Positions 35,006 through 44,617 of a stretch of 64,000 nt of DNA are shown in pieces. Numbering within the stretch: position 1 is the first letter of the stretch; each line of letters opens with the position of its first letter. Source of the DNA: Alicyclobacillus pomorum DSM 14955 (GTDB taxonomy: Bacteria; Bacillota; Bacilli; Alicyclobacillales; Alicyclobacillaceae); NCBI RefSeq assembly GCF_000472905.1, contig NZ_AXAR01000016.1:23028-87027 (forward strand), in the 5' to 3' direction. The notes under the pieces were generated by a model. The model was not told where the DNA came from, did not search any database, and saw only the letters and a list, made by a program, of their open reading frames with translations. A program made the translations under genes and the position numbers.

Positions 35006-36271
35006 TCATGCGTCTGCACCTGCGCCCCTGGTGAGCGTACGAATCAACCGCCAGAGGGTGTGTTTTGCGGCGCGTAGGCGAATCTGCTCTCTTGATCCGG
35101 AAAACACACTCCGAAAGACCTCTGTCCCACGAGGGCCAGCCACCGCCATATACACTAATCCAACCGGCTTGTCATCGCTGCCTCCGCCAGGTCCGGCAAT
35201 TCCCGTGGTCGACAGCCCGTACACAGTCCCCAGCCGTTCGCGAACACCTTCAGCCATCTCTCGAGCGGTCTGCTCCGAGACAGCACCGTATCTCTCCAGT
35301 GTTTCCGGATGAACGCCGAGTGCCTGACGCTTCACGGCGTTGTCATAGGCCACAACACCGCCGGCGAACACCTGAGATACGCCGGGTACACCGGTGAGCA
35401 TCGTACTGATCTGACCACCGGTGCAGCTTTCCGCGACGGAGAGCGTGGCTTGTTGCTCCGCCAACAGACGGAACGCCACAGCTTGCAACGTCTCGCCATC
35501 CACGCCGTAAATGTACGGCGCAAAGCGTTTGCGAATCTCCTGCTCCACCCTTGCAATGCTTTGGACAGCATCCTGATGTGTACCGCCGCGAGCGGTGATT
35601 CGCAACAACATTTCGCCCTCACCAGCCAATGGCGCGACGGTTGGATTTTCGCTGGAGAGCAAGTCGTGAATTTGCTCGTCAACGTGAGACTCGCCAATCC
35701 CACAGAAATGGAGCGTCCGGGAAACGAGAACCTGAGGAGTTGGGAATATTCGCTTTAAGCGTGGAAGCACTTCCCTTTGTAGCATAGGCTTCATCTCGAG
35801 GGGAGGCCCAGGCAGCAGAAAGTAATGAACGCCACCGTGTTCCACGTATTGCCCAGGGGCTGTTCCATAGGGATTCGGAAGCATGGTTGCACCTTGAATG
35901 CGCATCGCCTGCCGACGATTTTCTGCAGGCATGGACCTGCCGCGCTTGCGAAAGTACGACTCAATGTCCTGCAAGGACTTCTCATCCAACTCCAAGGCAA
36001 CACCCAGGTGCGCAGCGACCGCGTCACGGGTCAAATCGTCTTCCGTGGGCCCGATGCCCCCCGTAAGGACAATGACGTTGGAGCGACCGGCAGCGTGGTT
36101 CAGAACGTCGACAATACGCGACAAGTTATCGCCAACCGCCTGGTGGTGGTAGATGAATAATCCATGATTTGCGAATTCCAGTGACACTGTCTGCGCATGA
36201 GCATTCAATATTTGCCCCAACAAAATCTCGGTGCCTATAGCAATATGTTCGGCAACGCACTCCTGTTTCAA
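35006..36271 (-). CDS. cinA: CinA: competence/damage-inducible protein
   Basis: A 421-aa protein with an N-terminal molybdopterin-binding-like (COG1058) domain (I-A-I-G-T-E-I-L-L-G-Q near 10-20; T-G-G-I-G-P-T-E-D-D-L-T near 69-80) and a C-terminal NMN deamidase domain (S-V-A-E-S-C-T-G-G near 278-286; S-T-T-G-I-A-G-P-G-G). It helps recycle NAD by-products and in some species is induced with competence and recA. The start is TTG at 36271 behind GGAGCGGGATG. It follows pgsA by 30 bp, as in Bacillus. Confidence 0.95.
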   Translation of the reverse strand: MKQECVAEHIAIGTEILLGQILNAHAQTVSLEFANHGLFIYHHQAVGDNLSRIVDVLNHAAGRSNVIVLTGGIGPTEDDLTRDAVAAHLGVALELDEKSLQDIESYFRKRGRSMPAENRRQAMRIQGATMLPNPYGTAPGQYVEHGGVHYFLLPGPPLEMKPMLQREVLPRLKRIFPTPQVLVSRTLHFCGIGESHVDEQIHDLLSSENPTVAPLAGEGEMLLRITARGGTHQDAVQSIARVEQEIRKRFAPYIYGVDGETLQAVAFRLLAEQQATLSVAESCTGGQISTMLTGVPGVSQVFAGGVVAYDNAVKRQALGVHPETLERYGAVSEQTAREMAEGVRERLGTVYGLSTTGIAGPGGGSDDKPVGLVYMAVAGPRGTEVFRSVFSGSREQIRLRAAKHTLWRLIRTLTRGAGADA

Positions 36272-36301
36272 ACATCCCGCTCCGTTCTTAGCACTTCCGC
36301 G

Positions 36302-36880
36302 TCATCCGACGTTTTCAATCACGTGCTTGTTTTTGACGAAATAGTCTATGCCTGAAATCACCGTAGTGATAACCATCACGTAGACCATGACGACGTCAAA
36401 GGGAAAACCGACGTAGGAAAACGGAAAATTGTTGATAATCAGCGCCACCATGGCAACGATTTGCGAAGCCGTTTTCCACTTCGCAATCCTACTGGCCGCA
36501 ATGACAATTCCTTCCGTCGCCGCAACCAACCGCAACCCAGTGACCGCGAATTCCCGGCTGATGATGAGAATGGCAACCCACGCAGACAGCCGTTGCATTT
36601 CAACCAGGCTGATGAGAACGGCGGAAATGAGGAGTTTGTCGGCGAGCGGATCCAGAAGCTTACCAAAGTTGGTGACGATTTTCCGCTTCCTCGCGATGTA
36701 TCCGTCCAAGCCATCCGTGCTGGCAGCAATGATGAACACAAGAGCTGCGACCATTTCACTTCCAGTTGTGGTCCGATGGTTGATAGTGACTGTGAGAAAG
36801 TCGAACCTTACCAACAAAAGAAAAATGACCACAGGCACCAAAAAGATTCTGGCTATCGTAATTCGGTTAGCCAGATTCAA
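36302..36880 (-). CDS. pgsA: CDP-diacylglycerol--glycerol-3-phosphate 3-phosphatidyltransferase
   Basis: Membrane enzyme making phosphatidylglycerol phosphate. The 192-aa protein has about six helices and a complete CDP-alcohol phosphotransferase motif: D59-G60-Y-I-A63-R64 ... G73 ... D77 ... D81. TTG at 36880, nine bases after GGGGAG, is the start. A good SigA promoter lies about 100 bp upstream, so pgsA-cinA form their own unit. Confidence 0.96.
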   Translation of the reverse strand: MNLANRITIARIFLVPVVIFLLLVRFDFLTVTINHRTTTGSEMVAALVFIIAASTDGLDGYIARKRKIVTNFGKLLDPLADKLLISAVLISLVEMQRLSAWVAILIISREFAVTGLRLVAATEGIVIAASRIAKWKTASQIVAMVALIINNFPFSYVGFPFDVVMVYVMVITTVISGIDYFVKNKHVIENVG

Positions 36881-36981
36881 TCAAAACACTCCCCATTCCG
36901 GTGTCCAACTTGTCGGAAAGAGACTGGGTTCGCCTGCAATCGATAGCCCGTTTGCCAGGAGCCAATCTTCGCCATACACCA

Positions 36982-37011
36982 GTATAGCCCACCGCAAATT
37001 AGGCTGTCAAA
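36982..37011 (-). promoter_or_regulatory. pgsA-cinA promoter
   Basis: TTGACA (37011-37006), 18 bp, TATACT (36987-36982) on the minus strand, just after the yajQ stop. Confidence 0.7.
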
Positions 37012-37025
37012 ACACGGTTCGGTTG

Positions 37026-37517
37026 CTAGCGATAATTCGTAAATTGCAACGGCACGTCGAGATCCGCGTCGCGCAACACTTGGATGACCGTTTGCAGATC
37101 ATCCCGACTCTTTCCGCTCACGCGTACTTGATCTCCCTGAATACTCGCTTGCACTTTCAGCTTGGAATCCTTTATCAACTTCGTAATCCGTTTTGCGGTG
37201 TCCTGATCTATTCCCTGCTGAAGCGCCACCACCTGCCGCACCGTGCCGCCAGAGGCAGGCTCCACCTTGCCCATTTTCAACGCTTTCAAAGAAATTCCGC
37301 GTTTGACGCATTTCGTCTGAAGAATGTCGGTGAGCGCGGATAACTTGTATTCGTCGTCCGAAATCAACGTCAACGACTCTCCGTCGAATTTGATGTCGCT
37401 TTTACTTCCTTTAAAGTCAAATCGCGTTTGAATTTCCTTCAACGCCTGGTTGACCGCGTTGTCTACCTCTTGCATGTCCACTTGCGAGACGATGTCAAAA
37501 GACGCGTCCTTAGCCAT
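37026..37517 (-). CDS. yajQ: YajQ-family nucleotide-binding protein
   Basis: A 163-aa protein (start at 37517 after AAGGAGG) of the YajQ/DUF520 family, two ferredoxin-like halves that bind nucleic acid or nucleotides; some members bind cyclic di-GMP. The N-terminus D-A-S-F-D-I-V-S and segment [10 protein letters not shown] are typical. It sits between rodZ and pgsA with no clear terminator on either side, so its job in this locus is unclear. Confidence 0.92.
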   Translation of the reverse strand: MAKDASFDIVSQVDMQEVDNAVNQALKEIQTRFDFKGSKSDIKFDGESLTLISDDEYKLSALTDILQTKCVKRGISLKALKMGKVEPASGGTVRQVVALQQGIDQDTAKRITKLIKDSKLKVQASIQGDQVRVSGKSRDDLQTVIQVLRDADLDVPLQFTNYR

Positions 37518-37592
37518 CGAATGAATTCCCTCCTTGAAGAGCAAAGCCTGATGTCTAAGTGGCTTGAGACTTGAGCGCTCGGCGCTCGCGAT

Positions 37593-38561
37593 TTACTGTG
37601 CCTGCCCCTTTGTCACCGTAACCCAAATCGGATTGTTGGTGTTTGGCAATTGAAGCGATTGTCCATTCACTGAAATGGTAACTGATGACGGTAACCCGAG
37701 GCGAATGCGGATGGACTGATTCGCTGTCCATGACCGCTGGCCGTTGGCGGAGACCGTTTCACCCGAATCCACCATCTTGCCGTCAGCCGTCGTTTGCAGC
37801 CAGCAGCTGCCTGTCGCTTGCAGTTGCACGTTCAGCGGAGCCGAAGTAGCCACAACGTAGGTCTGCTCGTTGTTCGTGAACGATTGAGACACAACTTTTA
37901 GCGCCGTCGGGGCTCCTCTCCCCGCGCCGCCCGCATTCGACATAGCTTGATTCCCTACTCCGTGATTCACCGCATTGCCTTGCCCGGCTGCAGTCGTATT
38001 GGATGGCTTGTTCACTGCATTGGACTGGGGTGACATGGACAAGTTGTTGTCTTTGGGATGCTCGCCTTGACCCGAACCGCCAATGAACCACCATGCTGCG
38101 CCGACCACCGCCAAAATCGCAACCACAGCAACGGCCTCCCCCGTGACATTGCGGCCACGCTTGCGCCGCGGGTTCACCACAGACCTCGACATAGACGTAT
38201 TTTTCCTCCGGGGCTGCCGTACCGATTCCGTCAGTTCCTGTGGTACCTTCTCAGGGAATACTGAAGGCTTTTCAAGTTCCCCTCCCACGGGCGATTCACC
38301 TTCACCCGGCCGACCTTCGGTATCTGCCTCCACATGGTCACCTATGTACTTTTCGAGCAACTCCGCGCCATCTAAGCCAACCGCTTCTGCGTAGCTGCGT
38401 ACAAACCCTCTGGCATACACATCGCCCGGGAGCAACTCCCAGTCTCCGTCTTCTAGCGCAATCAAGTAACGCTTTCGGATCTTTGTTTTCGCCTGTAGTT
38501 CATCGAGACTGATTCCAAGCTGTTCACGCTTGTTGCGCAACACTCGGCCTAATTCCTTCAT
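37593..38561 (-). CDS. rodZ: RodZ-like cell shape protein
   Basis: A 322-aa single-pass membrane protein linking MreB to the wall synthesis machinery. An N-terminal helix-turn-helix of the RodZ type (L-G-R-V-L-R-N-K-R-E-Q-L-G-I-S-L) covers about 1-70; a charged Arg-rich linker leads to one helix (about 142-163); a long Asn/Gly/Ser-rich outer linker follows and the C-terminal RodZ beta domain ends at the stop. This is ymfM of B. subtilis, next to ymfK and pgsA, as here. Confidence 0.93.
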   Translation of the reverse strand: MKELGRVLRNKREQLGISLDELQAKTKIRKRYLIALEDGDWELLPGDVYARGFVRSYAEAVGLDGAELLEKYIGDHVEADTEGRPGEGESPVGGELEKPSVFPEKVPQELTESVRQPRRKNTSMSRSVVNPRRKRGRNVTGEAVAVVAILAVVGAAWWFIGGSGQGEHPKDNNLSMSPQSNAVNKPSNTTAAGQGNAVNHGVGNQAMSNAGGAGRGAPTALKVVSQSFTNNEQTYVVATSAPLNVQLQATGSCWLQTTADGKMVDSGETVSANGQRSWTANQSIRIRLGLPSSVTISVNGQSLQLPNTNNPIWVTVTKGQAQ

Positions 38562-38726
38562 CGAATCCCTCCCTGCGGCAACCTCTTTCAGAGTATAGCT
38601 GCCACTTCCACGTTCTGCATCACGTCAACGAAAACACGGTTCAGCTCCGTCACGATGCTCCCGCTTTCGCGACAGACAACGCACCTTCGCGCCAAACCTG
38701 TCTCAAACCTGTTGCGAAACATCACC

Positions 38727-39530
38727 TTACTCTTCGTTCCACCTGGCGGCCTCTTGTTCGTAGACTTCGTATTGAATGAGTTCATCCGGGTGACGGCGAA
38801 GCTCAATGAGCAAGTCGAACAATTGCCATCCAAAATGCGTACGCTTGACGAAGATGTCAGGGTGCTCAATGACAATCGGAGCCGGTAGGCCCAGCACTTC
38901 GTCCACTAGGCACAGGTGCCGCTCATCTCCGCGCAGCGTGGATACTGCCCCGTCAATGATATATACGAACGCGTCCGAATCCAACTGATCTTGTCTCAGT
39001 TCACGAACTATCGTTTGCTTTAACAGGGTAGACGATACAAAGGTCCAACGTTTGTTGGCATAGACACTCGCCGCGACGATGGACTCCGTTTTTCCGACGC
39101 GCGGTTGTCCTCTCACGCCAATCACCTGACGGCCAGGGCGCTTGAGGCGTTCGCCAAGAAAGTCGACGAGAATCCCCAATTCATCGCGCACGAACCGATA
39201 CGTTTTCGCCTCCGTGTCACTGCGTTCGATGAACTTGCCGTGTCTCAACGCAATGCGATCCCGAAGAGACGGTGGTCGCAACGCGCTGAGTTCGATGTCC
39301 TCCAACGATTTCACCATGGTCCGCAGCACTTCCACCGATTCAGGGCGATTTGTGCGCAACAGAAAACCGCGACCTGTTTCTGACACGCCGCCAAGCTGGA
39401 GAATATTGAATCCGAGCATCCCGAGAAGCGACGCGACGTCTCCCAGTAAACCAGGTCGGTCCTTCAATATTTTGTACTGAAAGTACACATCCACAGCGTC
39501 TCCCTGCAACCACTGCTGTACATTCGACAT
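38727..39530 (-). CDS. ymfK: YmfK-like protein: ACT-like plus DUF3388 nucleotide-binding domain
   Basis: A 267-aa protein resembling B. subtilis YmfK throughout: an ACT-like N-terminal segment (L-K-D-R-P-G-L-L-G-D-V-A-S-L-L-G-M-L-G), then L-R-P-P-S-L-R-D-R-I-A, E-L-G-I-L-V-D-F, and a P-loop-like G-V-R-G-Q-P-R-V-G-K-T-E-S-I. No function is established. The first domain suggests it senses a small molecule, and the second may bind ATP. The start is ATG at 39530 after AAGGAG, which removes upstream residues not found in the family. Confidence 0.92.
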   Translation of the reverse strand: MSNVQQWLQGDAVDVYFQYKILKDRPGLLGDVASLLGMLGFNILQLGGVSETGRGFLLRTNRPESVEVLRTMVKSLEDIELSALRPPSLRDRIALRHGKFIERSDTEAKTYRFVRDELGILVDFLGERLKRPGRQVIGVRGQPRVGKTESIVAASVYANKRWTFVSSTLLKQTIVRELRQDQLDSDAFVYIIDGAVSTLRGDERHLCLVDEVLGLPAPIVIEHPDIFVKRTHFGWQLFDLLIELRRHPDELIQYEVYEQEAARWNEE

Positions 39531-39577
39531 CGCTCGCTTGACTCCTTCCCCTTGACAGATAAACCTCGTGATTGACT

Positions 39578-40588
39578 TCAGTGACCCAACCCAAGGCTCG
39601 TTTGCCACTGCTGTTGCAGTGCACTCGGAACTTGATTCCAAGCCGAGTCTACCGGGATGGTGTGATTCTCGAGTGTCCGCGACATGCCTCGCCACGTGGC
39701 AAGTACGTTTGACGGAATCAACGACGGATTCAACTGCAACAGAGGAGATGGCGTTGCGGTTACAGTGCCATCATTCCAGCGTCGGTTTGCAAAGGCCGAA
39801 ACGTCTTTCATCACCGCATCCGGCCCAGGAAATCCTGGTTGTGCAGCGACTGCGGACACGTTTGGCTGAGGACACAGTGAAAAGACTGTGGCATGCAACA
39901 CCTGCAGAACGGAAACCTCACTGGCGGACAACGGGTGATCCGCAATGACCACGTCGGGAAACCTGGTCAGTGGCTGCGAAAGGTTTGACGGTATCTGCAC
40001 CGGCACCATACTTACACCCGAAGCAGCCGCGTATGCACCTGCGAGCGCAGACCGTTTGGCCACAGTTGCCACGCTGTTGGTTCCGGACGCGAGCCAACCG
40101 ACAGCGGGACCATAGGCGTTGTGCGCGACGGCCACGTTGGCCGCGAGCCATCCAATGGCATAGGCTGTCGTCACGGAATCTGTGACAACTTGACGAACGT
40201 TCGGCACGTGGATGGACGATGCATCCGTCGCTATCCACTCGTACCGTTCCTCCGGACGTTGTCGTGCCGCGTTCTCCATCTCTTGCGTTGGCTTTCCTGG
40301 ACGGACAATCACAACCAGTCCAACCGTATCGCGGGCGCCCTCCGTTTGCAGCACAGAAGGCAAGGATGCCTCCGTACAAGTCACAGTTTTCGTAACCACG
40401 TTTTGCGCCGACGCCAGCGACTGCACCTCTTGGTCGGACCAACTGGCGGGGTCATTCACGACAATGACCAGCGCAGCAGGTTTCCACACGGATGGCTTCA
40501 TATTCTGCAAATCAGGAGCGCCGCAGCCTGCCGACACCAGTGCCGAAGTCACCGCAGTGCACAAGCGCATCTTTTGTCCCAAATTCAT
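39578..40588 (-). CDS. BMP/Med-like lipoprotein
   Basis: The ATG at 40588, about 12 bases after GGAGG, begins a short lipoprotein signal peptide with Cys22 in V-S-A-G-C. The 336-aa protein reads like a periplasmic-binding-type BMP domain (D-S-V-T-T-A-Y-A-I-G-W-L-A-A-N, then G-P-A-V-G-W-L-A). In B. subtilis a protein of this class, Med, influences comK expression. Here no permease genes are adjacent, so a sensory role is more likely than transport. Overall similarity is weak and the assignment comes from pattern only. It is divergent from the next plus-strand gene. Confidence 0.6.
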   Translation of the reverse strand: MNLGQKMRLCTAVTSALVSAGCGAPDLQNMKPSVWKPAALVIVVNDPASWSDQEVQSLASAQNVVTKTVTCTEASLPSVLQTEGARDTVGLVVIVRPGKPTQEMENAARQRPEERYEWIATDASSIHVPNVRQVVTDSVTTAYAIGWLAANVAVAHNAYGPAVGWLASGTNSVATVAKRSALAGAYAAASGVSMVPVQIPSNLSQPLTRFPDVVIADHPLSASEVSVLQVLHATVFSLCPQPNVSAVAAQPGFPGPDAVMKDVSAFANRRWNDGTVTATPSPLLQLNPSLIPSNVLATWRGMSRTLENHTIPVDSAWNQVPSALQQQWQTSLGLGH

Positions 40589-40707
40589 CCCGTGCGTATG
40601 CCTCCACAGTACGTCTCGTAACTCACTATGCACTAAGATGTGACCCTCGCAAATCACGACAAACGATGAATACGTCTTATTGTACCATTTTCTACCCCAG
40701 TTCTCTC

Positions 40708-40736
40708 TTGCCTTTCTATTGAGAACAGCGGATAAT
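40708..40736 (+). promoter_or_regulatory. Promoter of the orphan gene at 40760, with a palindrome over the -10
   Basis: TTGCCT (40708-40713), 17 bp, GATAAT (40731-40736). GAACA and TGTTC, inverted with 8 bp between them, flank and cover the -10 (about 40723-40740), a possible operator. Confidence 0.5.
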
Positions 40737-40759
40737 GTTCGTGAGAGGTGGGAATTCGC

Positions 40760-41101
40760 ATGCCGAGTACGGGGGGAGAGCACCTGTCCGTCGCAAAGGC
40801 GCTATACCAGTTAGACTTTTATCTTCGCGTACTGAATCTGCCGTTCACCGTGGTAGATTTGTACGAACGGGCGTATAAAGCGCGTCGTGGCGATCACTAC
40901 GATGACCGATGGGTGATATGTCTAGGTGAAAATCCTGACGTCGCCGCATCTGTAGATGAACCGTTTACGACGCAGACCATCATAGAGACACTGATGCGCA
41001 CGGGCCACGAACCCATTGTCCGTGCCTTGATGAAAGAAGTTCGGAAAAGCAACATTGGCTTCACGCAGGCCTACATGATAGGACTGCCGCGCAGGCCATA
41101 G
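40760..41101 (+). CDS. Orphan protein, 113 aa
   Basis: The ATG at 40760 follows GAGAGGTG. The protein is soluble, helical and charged, with L-Y-Q-L-D-F-Y-L-R-V-L near the N-terminus and W-V-I-C-L-G-E-N-P in the middle; no cofactor motif or membrane helix is seen. I do not recognise the family. It has its own promoter and a terminator-like hairpin after it, and lies between a lipoprotein gene (divergent) and a secreted-protein gene (convergent). Coding is supported by the ribosome binding site, promoter and composition. Confidence 0.65.
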   Translation: MPSTGGEHLSVAKALYQLDFYLRVLNLPFTVVDLYERAYKARRGDHYDDRWVICLGENPDVAASVDEPFTTQTIIETLMRTGHEPIVRALMKEVRKSNIGFTQAYMIGLPRRP

Positions 41102-41109
41102 CATGAAAC

Positions 41110-41134
41110 GGGGGACGCTTTCGGCGCCCCCTTT
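41110..41134. terminator. Hairpin between convergent genes
   Basis: GGGGG-(A)-CGC pairs with GCG-CCCCC with a bulged A and a 5-nt loop, followed by T-rich sequence on the plus strand; an A-rich flank would serve the minus strand less well. Confidence 0.6.
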
Positions 41135-41137
41135 GTG

Positions 41138-41740
41138 TTACTCTGCGTCTGCCCCTCCCTCGTCCAGCGTGGATTCAAACCAACAGTCGTCCGGACCATC
41201 ACTCGTTTGCATGGGTTGTTCCGCAATGACATTGGTGAACGTCGCTGGAGACGTGGATGCTGTGACTCCGAGTTTGTCGTAAGTGGATTGTCCAAGGCCT
41301 GCACCTGCCACAGGGCGGCCGTCCTGCAGAAAGTAAATGTGCGCGTCGGCCACGTCTGCGCCGCTTCCATAGATCCCCTGAAAGAATGCCATGATGTCTC
41401 TGTCCACGGTTTCGTCCTTCTGCCCAACGCCGCCATTCAGCGCGAGTTCCACGGTCGCGCTGACGCTATATCCGTTTCCTCCTGCCGCGGGTAACACCGC
41501 CCATTCCTGAAGGCCAGGCACATCGGTCAAATGCAACTGTAAAGCTTTCAACACAGAATCCGGGACGTCTTGGGGCGATATCGCAACGTCTGACGCGGTG
41601 GCTGCCGACAAATCAGCGGCGGCCGAAGACGGCGGTTGAAGGTGCAAACTAGCTAAACACGCTGTATACGAAGCAGCGCATAGGATGATGACACAAATGA
41701 GAAGATTGCGCGGTCGAAATGGCCGCCTCAACATCGACAT
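41138..41740 (-). CDS. Secreted or membrane-anchored protein of unknown function
   Basis: ATG at 41740 behind GGAGGTG gives 200 aa. Residues 4-30 look like a signal peptide or anchor (Arg-rich start, then a hydrophobic run ending A-A-S-Y-T-A-C); the Cys could be lipidated but the lipobox is poor. The remainder is acidic, Ala/Ser-rich, with a possible domain around S-V-S-A-T-V-E-L-A-L-N-G-G-V-G and A-D-A-H-I-Y-F-L-Q-D-G-R. I do not recognise the family. It lies 65 bp after spoIIIE and may be cotranscribed with it. Confidence 0.65.
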   Translation of the reverse strand: MSMLRRPFRPRNLLICVIILCAASYTACLASLHLQPPSSAAADLSAATASDVAISPQDVPDSVLKALQLHLTDVPGLQEWAVLPAAGGNGYSVSATVELALNGGVGQKDETVDRDIMAFFQGIYGSGADVADAHIYFLQDGRPVAGAGLGQSTYDKLGVTASTSPATFTNVIAEQPMQTSDGPDDCWFESTLDEGGADAE

Positions 41741-41805
41741 ACTCGGACACCTCCAGCGCTTGTCCTTACCATCTGTATGTCGATGCCACGCGGAATATGA
41801 TTGAC

Positions 41806-44205
41806 TTATCCGTCTTGCCGCACGTACTTTTGCTTCATCTCCTGCCACTGCAACGGGTTTATCAGCACTTCACGTGGTTTGCTGCCCTCAAACGGCCCCA
41901 CCAGACCTTCCTGTTCCATTTGGTCAACAATCCGAGCCGCGCGAGAATAACCGACGCGGAAACGCCGCTGAATCATGGATACGGAAGCCTGTCCCGTGTC
42001 GACCACCAGATCTACTGCGTCCGGAAACAACGCGTCGAGCTCATGCTGGGTCGCGGATTCCGCAGCCTCCTCCACGTGATTGAGGTCCACCGTGTACACA
42101 ACGTTTTGTTGGCTCTTCACGTATTGAACAAGCGCTTCAATTTCCTGTTCTGACACGTACGCCCCCTGTACGCGCACCGGTTTCGAGGCGCCCACAGGCA
42201 TGTACAACATGTCACCTCGCCCGAGCAGTTTTTCCGCGCCGCCACCATCGAGAATGGTGCGCGAGTCGGCCATAGACGAAACTGCAAACGCGATGCGGCT
42301 TGGAATGTTGGCTTTGATGAGACCGGTGATGACGTCGACCGAAGGGCGCTGCGTCGCCACAATCAAATGGATGCCCGCCGCGCGCGCCATTTGTGCGATG
42401 CGGCAGATGGCGTCTTCCACATCGCCAGGGGCCACCATCATCAAGTCGGCAAGTTCGTCTACAATCACGACAATGTAGGGCAGTGGATCGAGCCCATCCT
42501 GTTGAATCAATTGGTTGTATCGTTCAATGTCTCGGGCCCCCCTATCGGCAAACTGACGGTACCTCGACTCCATCTCTTCAACAATCTTCTTCAGCGCGAA
42601 CGCGGCCTTCCTCGGGTCTGTTACGACCGGTGCCAGCAAGTGCGGAATTCCATTGTATCCACTCAGTTCGACCATTTTCGGGTCAATCATAAGAAACTTG
42701 ACCTCGTGTGGTTTCGCCTTCATGAGAATCGATGCGATGATGCCGTTGATGCACACGCTCTTCCCTGAACCGGTAGCCCCTGCGACGAGCAAGTGCGGCA
42801 TCTTCTGCAAATTGCCGACAATGGCGGCACCGGAAATGTCTCTCCCTAGGGCTAATGCAAGCTTGCTCTTCTCAGCTTGAAAATCGGGAGACTCGAGAAC
42901 TTCACGAAGGGTCACGACGGCCACTTCATCGTTCGGTACCTCGATGCCAACCACCGGCTTGCCGGGCACAGGTGCTTCAATGCGAATATCGCGCGCAGCC
43001 AACGCTAATGCGATGTCATCCGTGAGGCTGACAATCCGTGACACTTTCACTCCGACTGCTGGTTGCACCTCGTATCGCGTAACCGCAGGCCCTCTGCTAA
43101 TTTCAAGGACCTTGGCCTGGACGCCGAAGCTCTCTAGGGTCATCTCCAGTTTCCGTGCGTTTTCCTGCACACTCTTTTGCGAAAACCGTCCATTCGGCGC
43201 CGCCGGAAGTTTGAACATGCGAACGGGCGGTAATTCGTAGCTTTCGTCGCGCACAGGTGCGCCTACCGCGTACGGTTCGCTCTTCGGTTCCCGTTTCGGT
43301 GGGTCTACCACATCGCTCTTCTTTTCTGGAAAGCGCACCGTGATCTGGTTACCTGATTGCTCCAGCACCGGCTTTTCCAACTCGGCAGCATGCTTGGCCC
43401 GCAGTTTCGCTGTAAAGTCGTGAACAATGGGTTCATGAACCTCTACATCAGACGACGCCGGTGTTTCGTCAACCAACTCTCCGTCCACCACGAGCGGATT
43501 CGACTTGTGGGGTTTACGGGATCGCTTGTTCGAGGCTTTGGTGTCCTTCTTGCCCTCAGCGTCACTTTTTTTGTCCGGGCCGAACAGCAGTTCCACGTAC
43601 TGCTTGCTCCCTTTCCACAACCCTTCAAGCCGCTTTTCCATCCACTTCGTCCCGCGTTGAACCACCGCCACAACGGAAATTTCCAAGAACAAGGCCAATC
43701 CGATGATGGCGCAGACTGGAAGGACGACCATCACGCCAACAGCAGCGAACAGATAATGAAAGACGGAGAATACCACATACCCAATCAGCCCCCCACCGGC
43801 TTCCGGGGGCGCCGCTCCGGCACTCGTTTGCCCGTTTAAGACGTAATTCCGCAGCTCTATGATGGCGTTCCACGTCGCATTGAACAAAGACGTGGTGTGA
43901 TAACTGGCGATGTCGCTGTAAAACCCTTGATGTATGTATGTAAGCCATGTGACAAACAGTACGAGCATTCCCATGTGTCTGCTCGTCCATGGGAAATACG
44001 TGCGCTTCACCATGATGTAAATCCCTGCATAGCCCGTAAAAATGGGCACAAGGAAACTCCACGACCCAGCCAAAAAAATGAAAATGACATCCAAGTTGCG
44101 GCCGACTACACCGAGTCTCCCCAGCGCCAGAATGCTAACGGTCAAGATGACCAAACCAATCAGTTCGTAATAAAAGATGTTTTGTTGGTGTTTCTTCTTT
44201 CCCAT
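41806..44205 (-). CDS. spoIIIE: DNA translocase SpoIIIE/FtsK
   Basis: Hexameric ATPase that pumps the chromosome into the forespore and clears DNA from the septum. ATG at 44205 behind GGGAGG gives 799 aa. About four N-terminal membrane helices (to about residue 185), a charged linker of 130-150 aa, then the motor with G-A-T-G-S-G-K-S and [12 protein letters not shown], and the C-terminal gamma winged helix that reads oriented DNA sequences ([12 protein letters not shown]). Membrane helices favour SpoIIIE over soluble SftA. It follows tepA-ylzJ as in B. subtilis. Confidence 0.95.
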   Translation of the reverse strand: MGKKKHQQNIFYYELIGLVILTVSILALGRLGVVGRNLDVIFIFLAGSWSFLVPIFTGYAGIYIMVKRTYFPWTSRHMGMLVLFVTWLTYIHQGFYSDIASYHTTSLFNATWNAIIELRNYVLNGQTSAGAAPPEAGGGLIGYVVFSVFHYLFAAVGVMVVLPVCAIIGLALFLEISVVAVVQRGTKWMEKRLEGLWKGSKQYVELLFGPDKKSDAEGKKDTKASNKRSRKPHKSNPLVVDGELVDETPASSDVEVHEPIVHDFTAKLRAKHAAELEKPVLEQSGNQITVRFPEKKSDVVDPPKREPKSEPYAVGAPVRDESYELPPVRMFKLPAAPNGRFSQKSVQENARKLEMTLESFGVQAKVLEISRGPAVTRYEVQPAVGVKVSRIVSLTDDIALALAARDIRIEAPVPGKPVVGIEVPNDEVAVVTLREVLESPDFQAEKSKLALALGRDISGAAIVGNLQKMPHLLVAGATGSGKSVCINGIIASILMKAKPHEVKFLMIDPKMVELSGYNGIPHLLAPVVTDPRKAAFALKKIVEEMESRYRQFADRGARDIERYNQLIQQDGLDPLPYIVVIVDELADLMMVAPGDVEDAICRIAQMARAAGIHLIVATQRPSVDVITGLIKANIPSRIAFAVSSMADSRTILDGGGAEKLLGRGDMLYMPVGASKPVRVQGAYVSEQEIEALVQYVKSQQNVVYTVDLNHVEEAAESATQHELDALFPDAVDLVVDTGQASVSMIQRRFRVGYSRAARIVDQMEQEGLVGPFEGSKPREVLINPLQWQEMKQKYVRQDG

Positions 44206-44307
44206 TCTGTGCCTCCCACGTTCTACGGGTGTCGCGGTTCTCACCGCATACAGCGCACGAATCGCCACCTGAATAACTTCGAGTTTGCGGTCTCCATTCC
44301 TGCCAAT

Positions 44308-44335
44308 GAAAAACGGCCGGTGTCATCACCGACCG
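44308..44335 (-). terminator. Terminator after tepA-ylzJ
   Basis: A 9-bp stem (CGGTCGGTG with CACCGGCCG, one G-T) followed by five T on the minus strand, between ylzJ and spoIIIE. Confidence 0.82.
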
Positions 44336-44386
44336 CACATTTCGCACCGATTCCCACAATCCGAGTGAAACTTTGCAATGCGCTGA

Positions 44387-44617
44387 TCACGACAACGCGA
44401 GGGGAGACAGTGCAATGTACTGCCCTGGCTGCCACTCGGGGCGCAAGTAATGCTGGGGATTGCCACTGATGACCCGTTCAATTCTCCCCATGCCCCCAGG
44501 CAGCGGTTCCACTACCATCGTCGCTCCCTCCATCTTCAGCTCTCGGAACTTGGGCGCCGCTGAATCCGTGGATGCGAACACAAACTCGGTAGGTACAATC
44601 GACCACAACAATGTCAT
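44387..44617 (-). CDS. ylzJ: YlzJ-like protein
   Basis: A 76-aa protein like B. subtilis YlzJ, found between tepA and spoIIIE there too. T-L-L-W-S-I-V-P opens it and [15 protein letters not shown] is central. No function is known. It overlaps the tepA stop by four bases, so it is translated with it. Confidence 0.9.
   Translation of the reverse strand: MTLLWSIVPTEFVFASTDSAAPKFRELKMEGATMVVEPLPGGMGRIERVISGNPQHYLRPEWQPGQYIALSPLALS

Noticed and set aside
38588..38875. Minus-strand frame of 95 codons between ymfK and rodZ
   Set aside because: It overlaps the conserved end of ymfK in another frame and has no ribosome binding site.
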